Source: Diplolepis rosae
Taxonomy: Eukaryota > Arthropoda > Insecta > Hymenoptera > Diplolepididae
Assembly: GCA_030998225.1 (NCBI GenBank)
Contig: JAPYXD010000382.1
Location: 1,922,001 to 1,986,000 of the forward strand
Length of the DNA stretch: 64,000 bases
Reading direction: 5' to 3'
The notes under the pieces are model-generated. The model saw only the letters and a program-made list of their open reading frames with translations, searched no databases and was not told the origin of the DNA. Below are positions 57,790-64,000 of this stretch, piece after piece; position 1 is the stretch's first letter; every line of letters begins with the position of its first letter. Position numbers and translations under genes: made by a program.

Positions 57790-59273
57790 TCAGTTTTCTT
57801 GTGATCATGGACAGCGACACATCCAGCTCCAGCTCCGTCACTATGTCCTACGAGGACTATTACATTGATCAGGGCCACCTCCTTCCCTTGAAGAGGGGAT
57901 CTTCTGTGGTTACTGAGACTGGTGGGAAGTACTCCTTGTTCATTTCTCTAAGTGCAGTGCTTCTGACCGGTTGTTAATTAAGTTTCTCTATTCACGTGCT
58001 TAGGAGATGTCGGGGTTGCTAAGTCGGGCTGACTCTTCTGAGTCTTTCCTCGCGGAATGCTTTGATTTTCCCACGTCGATAATTGATAGCGATGCAACGG
58101 AATCAATGTGCGAGTCGGTGATTCAAAGTGCGGCTGACTTTGATTTGTCGTTGCTAGGGCCGGTCGGTGAAGGTGAGTCCGTGGTTGAAGCATCCCCCGT
58201 GGATGTCTCCAGTGGTGCCGCCTCATGCCGGGATAGCATGAAGCTCCGGCTCTCGGAGATCGAAGACCTCCTGGGAGTGCATCAGTTCGCGTTTTGGCGC
58301 GTTTCTCCTAGTGCAGCGATACCTTTAATAGTTTCGCTGTGTCGCAATGAACTAGGGTTGCGGGTCAAAGAAGCTGATTTCACCCTGCTTCGGGAGCTTG
58401 ATCGCCGACGGTGCGGAGTTTTATTGCGCGTGCCGACCGTTGTCATAAAACGGCAAATCCTAGCAGCTAAGGAACTTTTGAAGTTGCGTGGATATTTCGT
58501 GGATTTCGCCTAGGTTTGTGTTCCGGGTTGTGTCCCCAAAAATGGCTTGTGTTTTAAGAATTTTTAATTTGTTTTTATTGTTTCAGTTGTACATGGTCGT
58601 CCTCGTAGACAGCTGCAGTGCCGACCCGGGTTATTCTTGGCCAAAGACAGGCTCTTGGGAACTGAGATTGCCAACCACCTGTTTGAGGGTCAACGCTGCA
58701 GTCGGACGGCTTATGTTGGACGTGTTAGGGGCACTGCTCGGGGTCCGAGCCAAGGTAGGGCCCAAAATGATGTTTTTGTGGCTCATCGCCTTGCTTCCCT
58801 CGAGCAGGTGGCTATGATCCACCAAGAGCTGGCCAGTGAGCGAGCAGCAGAACTGCTGTCACTTGTGGACGCCCACGTGACCACTCCTACAGCGCGAAAC
58901 TGCGTTCACTGGCCTCCTTCGTCTGCTGTTTGCCTGGGGCAAGTCACAGTAAAGTTTTTCCTAGGTATTAATGTCTTAGTATAATATTATTGTCCTAATT
59001 TCTTCCTTTCTGCTGTTGTTTTCAGGAATTCTGGAGCTGCGGGGGTGTTTTGTCTGTGTGGCAGATTCCTCCACTCTGGCCGGGGGTGTTCTCCTTGTTG
59101 GTGTGGGTCGAGTCCTGTAATTCTCCCTGGTAAGTTTAGTTTTCCTGTTTCTGAATGATTTGAAATTCGCTCTGACTCAGGTGTTGATTTTTAATGTTTT
59201 CTTTTCCTTTTCAGTTATGCAGCCAGCCGAGGAGGGGTCGTCCGGGGAGGAAGATTTGGAAGACTATCACTAA
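57790..59273 (+). CDS. Candidate spliced gene of unknown function, antisense to the retroelement
   Basis: GC-richer than its surroundings, with protein-like frames on the plus strand. 57807-57977 (MDSDTSSSSSVTMSYEDYY..., acidic, Ser-rich) is followed by 58007-58513, 168 codons from an ATG preceded by CTTAG. It is Ser/Asp-rich at first, then ends in a compact region (RLSEIEDLLG..., LDRRRCGVLLRVPTVVIKRQ, AAKELLKLRGYFVDFA) faintly like the C-terminal domain of baculovirus FP or LINE ORF1-type proteins. Intron-like GT-AG intervals are 58514-58586, 58965-59025 and 59130-59214. Joining 58587-58964 to 59026 keeps frame (VKFFLG then ILELRGCFV) to a stop at 59118. The last piece could encode MQPAEEGSSGEEDLEDYH up to 59273. 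The join from 58513 is unresolved because a stop stands at the exon end. Minus-strand frames also exist here, so the strand is not certain. Confidence 0.4.
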
Positions 59274-59443
59274 TATCCTTATTTACTTTATAGTTATCAT
59301 CATATTGATTCTCTAGTTTTATTTATTTAGCTTATAGTGTATAAACTTTTTGTAAATGTTTTCTCCTTTTTTTTATAATAATAATCCAGAATATATATAT
59401 ATTAGCAATTTTGAGTGTTACTTATATTAAAAAAATTAATAAT

Positions 59444-59462
59444 AAAAAAAAGGGGGGGGGGG
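59444..59462. repeat. A8-G11 homopolymer junction
   Basis: Eight A followed by eleven G. It could be a sequencing or assembly artefact, or a genuine slippage-prone tract. It lies 170 bp after the last candidate exon. Confidence 0.9.
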
Positions 59463-59469
59463 TAATTTA

Positions 59470-61540
59470 CTTCCCTTAGGCCCATCCTTGTTTATGTTTT
59501 GATTGATACTAAATAATCTTACCGTATATCAAGAATCGTGCCAAGGATGGCGTGCTATGGGCTTAGGTGTAATTTTAGGATTATAGTTTTAATTATTCAT
59601 TGCTAGTTTACAAACTCTTATGCTGTGGGATATGGGCTTATCAATATATAATTGATAATTCCATATAACACCTGTATTCACACATGCACATGTATGTGTA
59701 TATGCATGTATGTAGGGACCCTAAATTATGTAGGCCAAATCCGATCGGTATACATAATTGAAGGTGTATAGGTTTTTGAAAATGAAGTATTTTCAGGTTA
59801 CGCGGAGAATTGCATCAATTTAGCCACAGGACCACCCGAATTTGGTTGCTGCGTTAATATGGCTGTATTAGGGTAGCATAAAGATTGAGGAGCATTCATG
59901 CTGTTATATCTCCCTGAAGCTTTCATGGTAGTGGTTTAAATAACCATGCCTTGTTTTTGTAAGTGTTCGTTACGGATGTCGAAATTGTATATGCATTTAT
60001 GAGGTTGCATAGATACTCATAATGCATTTACAATTTTATCGACATTATTTCTTGATCGAAAGAAAGAACATCAGGGTTTGTCTCTCATTAGTTAATATAA
60101 TTGAACATTGCTGGAAATTCTTGGAAACCTCCCAAATTTCTATTCTACAAAGCTAACACAAGTTTGATGTTATTTATGATGTTTTTGATTATAGGTATTT
60201 TAAAATTGCAAGATGCCCTGCATTTTCTGGAATTTTCTTAACCTTATAAAATAGTCTTTATAAAAATTTCCAAAAAGTTATAGTTCTGCTAAAAATTTCC
60301 CTTTTTCATGTAAAACTTCAGTTGCCCAAAACGTTACTTAGTTCTGTGTGATTAAAACATTTTCTTAAAAGTATCGATATTTTACAAAGTTCTACCCTAA
60401 TTTTTAATTTATAGTCTGATTATGATCCAAATTCTGGGGATCTATTTTATAATTATTTTATTGATTCCATCTATGGCTTATTTCTAGGTTAAGTCGGCTG
60501 GCACGAGCTCATTTATTGGTTGAATCGGGCAATTTATAATTGAAAATTCGTGGTTAAGTTTTGTTGTTACCCGATTTTACCAATAACGGCTTTATTAATC
60601 GCCATGCTCGTAAATATTTTTCTTAGGCAAAATTTGGCCTTATCCCATTAAATAGTTAATTAATCAATTACTCGAAATATCGCTGCAGTTAATTCTAGTA
60701 TTCTGTTATCAATGGAGATATGTGCCCTTATAATTCGGAGAAACCCATAGTTATGTGGCTCAATTCTGATTGATTTACATAATCAAAGGTTTATGGATAT
60801 ATGGCAATGCATATCTTTTATTCTTCGCGGATATTATTCAATTATTGTTAATGGAATCTCCCGGATTTGATTGTTCGTTTAAAATTTTCTGACCGGATAG
60901 CATACCATATGTGGAGTTCGCTGTTCTGCATACCTATGTGTCTCATTCGTGCCTTCATGGTGGTTGTTCGTTCTACAATGCTTTTATTTTAGGTGGCCAT
61001 TGTTGCGGGGCTGCCATGGAGTTTTTGATAATGATAGCCATCTTGTCGGTGTATCCGTTGGTATAAGGCCCGCTGCAATATGAATTTTCGCAAGTCTAAT
61101 AATGGACTTGTAATAGGCATTCATATAGGTACAGGAGAACTGCTGTGTATATGATTCATTACAGGCGGTCGCGAGTCTTCTTATCGCTGGGCGGTTCGAG
61201 TTACCCTCTAGCCATGTTGTCGGGAGTCTCGACTGCTGGTGGTACGCTGCACTCTGCAAGGTGTCACATTGCATTTCTTTATGTGATTGGATTGTAATTC
61301 ATTATGGTTGCTCTCGGTGGGTGTGATTAACTTCTTTCTTAAGTGGGAGTGGTTTGCTAGCTTGCTACAGCTAAACTCCTCGTACTTTCTATGATCCTTA
61401 TTCTTTTTCCTCTGTTGCTATGATTGTTAGTTTATTATAGCTGCCATTATGTATTGTGATTAATTATTGTGTATTCCTGGTGGTATCCGTAGTCATGTAT
61501 TGTAATTTAGGGTGATTTTTGGCAAAAATTTTGTCTACTT
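59470..61540. other. Noncoding region of the retroelement, with an old internal duplication
   Basis: No gene on either strand. A diverged repeat about 1.03 kb apart is suggested: TATGTAGGCCAAATCC near 59729 against TATGTGGCTCAATTCT near 60754. Each is followed by CATAATTGAAGG or CATAATCAAAGG, then by CACCCGAATTTGGTTG or CTCCCGGATTTGATTG. Order is conserved but identity is low. Confidence 0.4.
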
Positions 61541-61550
61541 GGGTACTTGT

Positions 61551-61562
61551 TCTCCCTCCTTA
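61551..61562 (-). other. Second polypurine-like tract, downstream of env
   Basis: On the minus strand TTAAGGAGGGAGAACAAG lies about 95 bp after the env stop. It resembles the tract at 57222-57240 in sequence and context (GAGGACAACGACAC before it). A second 3'-end-like signal inside one element is unexpected. Confidence 0.6.
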
Positions 61563-61655
61563 AAAGTGTCGTTGTCCTCAACAACTTGCATTTGTTTATG
61601 CAATTCTAACATTTGTTGTTGGGATTGTTAATACTCTTGGCAGGGGGTGAATTTC

Positions 61656-63155
61656 TTAGGTGTTTGTTTGATTGTCTACAGACAGGGGTTGTAGTTCTAC
61701 TTCCTCTTGAATTTCCTTTATGTTTAAATTTTTATTATTACAGGTTTTACAGTTTTTACGGATTATTCCTTGTGTGAGGTACATTACTGTTGTTATTATT
61801 AATAAGGTTAGGATACTGGAACCTCCTAGCCAATATTTTTGGGTTAGTTTATGTCTATAGTGACTGTTTTCCATGTCGAGAAGTTGTTCTTCTATGCTAG
61901 AGAGTGATTCTTCCGTATGCAGATTTTTTAATTTTTCATCTTTTTTAGTTTCCCAAAAAAACGATTTTATGCTAGGAATATGCATCGTTTTATAGATTAT
62001 TGGGGAAATTTCTGATATATTCAATGAAAATCCTGGGTTGTAGATGAATACTTCTGAGTTTACATTTATTTGAGTTCCAATTAAAATTTCCATTAAAGGG
62101 CGTATAAGCATTTGACATTCGCAGGAAGTAGTTGTGACTGTTTCGTGTATTGGTTGGGTGTTTTCGCAAATTGTGTGATAGATTGTTTTCTGGCAGGTGT
62201 TATAGTACTCTTTATCTGCCAAAAAGAATTTTCTTTCATCTTCTGTTAGGGCAATATATTGTTTTCTTGGCAAAATGTAGATGGCTCTTGTATAATTTCC
62301 TGAAATGTTCTGGTACATAGAAAATGAATAAATTTTATATAATTGTAGTGCTTTTCTATCTAGCAATGGGATGTCTACTGATATTAGTAATTTTCCAGAT
62401 TTAATTTTAAGGTCCGTTTTGCCAATTTGTAAAAGTAATTCCACTCTAATGTGTGAATTAGGAATCGGAAATTCGCAATCTTCCATTTTAGTGTGTATTT
62501 CAGTGATTACTTCTTGTAGTTGGGCTTTGAAAATGGTCGAAGGGTGTAATTTGCCTTCTCGTGCGTATTCTGTTATTTTAATGAATTGTTTTATTATTTC
62601 ATATAAATGTTCCAATTTTAGTTCCAAATGTGTTGACCATTGCATCATTTTTTCATAATACATGTAATCATTCCAATATTGTTCTTGCGATTCTATTTTG
62701 TGGATGGTTTCATTTAATTCTTGTTGAATGATTTGAATTTGTTTGGTTTTCTTGCTTAAATCCTGATGAATATTATTTACTTCTGCTTTTATTATGTCTG
62801 ACGTGCACGTTTTTACTACTGTGAATGCTTGTTACTCCGGGTATTTCACAAGCTGTAGGCAGTTCTGAAAGGATGCAAGTGATTGACGGTCGCGAATGGT
62901 CAGACGGCAAACTAGTGATATCCGTAGTAAGTTCGTCTGGGTATTTGAGTATATTTATTTCCATTCTTTGCATCCGTTGATTTTTGAGGCTTGGGTCATC
63001 ACCCAGGTTGTCTGGAAATAGGGTGGAAATAGCCTTGGGTTTTCTGAATGCTGAAAAGGTTGTATCTCATGTTGTGCTGGGATTTCTAGAGTGAATGCGA
63101 ATAAAGACATTGCTTCATCAATCATCCCTGAAAATGTTGTTCCGCACCTGCACAT
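61656..63155 (-). pseudogene. env relic (insect errantivirus/baculovirus F-like family)
   Basis: The largest frame, 62663-61656 (335 codons), has the features of insect retroelement env proteins related to baculovirus F. There is a long amphipathic coiled-coil part (continuing open upstream to about 62835), then a Cys-rich ectodomain (CQKTIYHTIC, CECQML), and a single transmembrane helix near residues 285-305 (SILTLLIITTVMYL) with a short cytoplasmic tail. In intact relatives the protein is a membrane fusion glycoprotein. Upstream coding pieces reach about 63155, with a TTTTCAG acceptor-like motif beside the first of them, but an in-frame stop near 62836 and frame changes separate them. Signal peptide and cleavage site are not clearly visible. 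It lies only 140 bp from the LTR fragment at 63295, so gag and pol are absent. The gene as read is not functional. Confidence 0.82.
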
Positions 63156-63294
63156 TCAGAAAATTATATAAATATTTGATATCATGGCAAGGATTTGTGT
63201 TAGATTGTCGTTGGAAAATTCAGCTACCAACAATTAATTTAGTCAATGTTTATTGTCGCACAAAATTGATATATTATGTAACTGGAACATTTGA

Positions 63295-63928
63295 TCATAG
63301 AAATCCAATGAGACTTACGTTTATCGAAGGGTCTGCTCACGACGTTGGATTACCGGCCCAGACCTAACAACCGTACGACTGTTCGGAACTTAATGACAAA
63401 GCTCCAGTGGTGAATCTGGGGTATATATATAATTGGATCTTCCAATAGTGACTGCAGTGGGAGTGGATCGCGCAAAATTGTATAAATTCACGCGCCGTGC
63501 AAATTTGTATAAAGTCACGCGCGGTGCAATTCTGTATAAAGTCACGTTCGATCAAAGATCTATGTTTCTCTCCCACCATGGTCTATTACTATTGGTCGAT
63601 GTTGATATGCAATTTGGATTTTATATCCCTTCTATTCTCTCTCTTACCTATTCTTATTCCCAATCAACAAGTAGATCCAGGTATGTCTGCATCTACTTAG
63701 TTGTAGCTTATATTTTATGTGTTACAGCCTATGATTGATTGATTGATTGATTATCTATAATCAATCAATCCTTATATTTGTGATAACATGTTTTCTTATT
63801 TGCAGATGGCTTATGATTAATTGATAAATTATTATTGATTTTTATCAATATTAATAATAATTGTATGCTTAAATACTAACAGGGATGGTATAAGAATTAT
63901 TAATTAAAGCAGTAATTAGTCAATGTTA
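63295..63928 (-). repeat. LTR fragment, second copy
   Basis: Matches 56347-56980 in the same orientation with a constant offset of 6948 bp and about four differences seen in 634 bp. It lacks both ends of the 1.55-kb LTR. Homology stops abruptly at 63294 and at 63929. Confidence 0.9.
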
Positions 63929-64000
63929 ATGGCGCCATGCCAGTAACCTGTTACCATCTGGTCAGGTCACTAGCGCTGCATCACTATATTATCGACGCGC
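63929..64000. other. Unrelated terminal sequence
   Basis: After the abrupt end of LTR homology the sequence is unrelated to the other LTR copy and contains a GGTAACAGG/CCTGTTACC-type inverted motif. Too short to classify. Confidence 0.4.

Noticed and set aside
57242..58226. Minus-strand frames overlapping the gene candidate, as retroelement coding sequence
   Set aside because: They are Lys/Thr/His-rich without domains, while the plus strand has splice-like signals and better protein-like composition. The choice is not certain and is flagged in the gene entry.
60984..61274. 96-codon minus-strand frame between env and the gene candidate
   Set aside because: No domain or motif. It is not contiguous with env and is probably a chance frame.

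Overview
This window reads as AT-rich eukaryotic intergenic DNA from an insect, packed with transposable elements (TEs) at many stages of decay. The evidence is the mixture of TE families: several mariners, an R1-like LINE, Gypsy elements with an insect-type env, a P/THAP transposase, a DUF4817/DDE_3 transposase, a DDE_Tnp_4 transposase with a SWIM finger, and a Maverick/Polinton DNA polymerase. This mixture is what I would expect of Hymenoptera, but that level of assignment is inference. No conserved host gene, rRNA, operon or CRISPR array was recognised. Almost every coding region is a TE relic with stops, frameshifts or lost catalytic residues.

Layout. 1-1033 is a long terminal repeat (LTR) carrying a 147-bp tandem array. 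1.0-9.7 kb holds simple repeats, a palindromic repeat, a TTAA-flanked MITE and a hairpin. 9.75-12.5 kb is a broken P-element/THAP transposase. 13.6-27.9 kb is a minus-strand Gypsy element with recognisable LTRs, gag, protease, RT, RNase H and integrase, swollen by at least four later insertions: a foldback at 17.0-18.9, TTAA elements at 19.3-21.1 and 21.3-22.4, and a MITE at 23.5-24.1 kb. 28.8-30.2 kb is a dispersed repeat cut off by another TTAA MITE. 30.4-36.1 kb is a giant inverted repeat whose spacer holds an R1-like LINE fragment.

36.1-55.4 kb is a graveyard of DNA transposons: a deleted mariner at 37.3, a CACTA/Tnp2-like gene at 38.0-39.4, a DDE_Tnp_4/SWIM element at 40.0-41.8, a long-TIR TA-flanked element at 42.5-43.8, a TTAA MITE at 44.1-44.8, Maverick polB at 44.9-45.3, a mariner at 46.2-47.3, a DDE_3 transposase at 47.7-48.4, a second DDE transposase interrupted by a MITE at 49.3-50.6, a full-length mariner with three in-frame stops at 52.4-53.4, a tRNA-like Pol III unit at 53.9-54.0, and another transposase scrap at 55.0-55.3.

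55.7-64.0 kb is a decayed env-bearing LTR retroelement on the minus strand. It has a 3' LTR at 55670-57221 with perfect 12-bp terminal inverted repeats, a 99%-identical LTR fragment at 63295-63928 and an env relic at 61656-63155. Between them, on the opposite strand, lies a GC-richer block at 57.8-59.3 kb with several GT-AG intron-like junctions. It is the least explained coding candidate in the window.

The parts do not form a shared pathway. What links them is nesting. Insertions inside Gypsy pol, the CACTA neighbourhood, polB and the 50-kb transposase give relative ages. At least five elements sit between TTAA target sites, so a piggyBac-like or other TTAA-specific activity appears to have been recurrent here. 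All coordinates and matches come from reading by eye; no alignment or database search was run.
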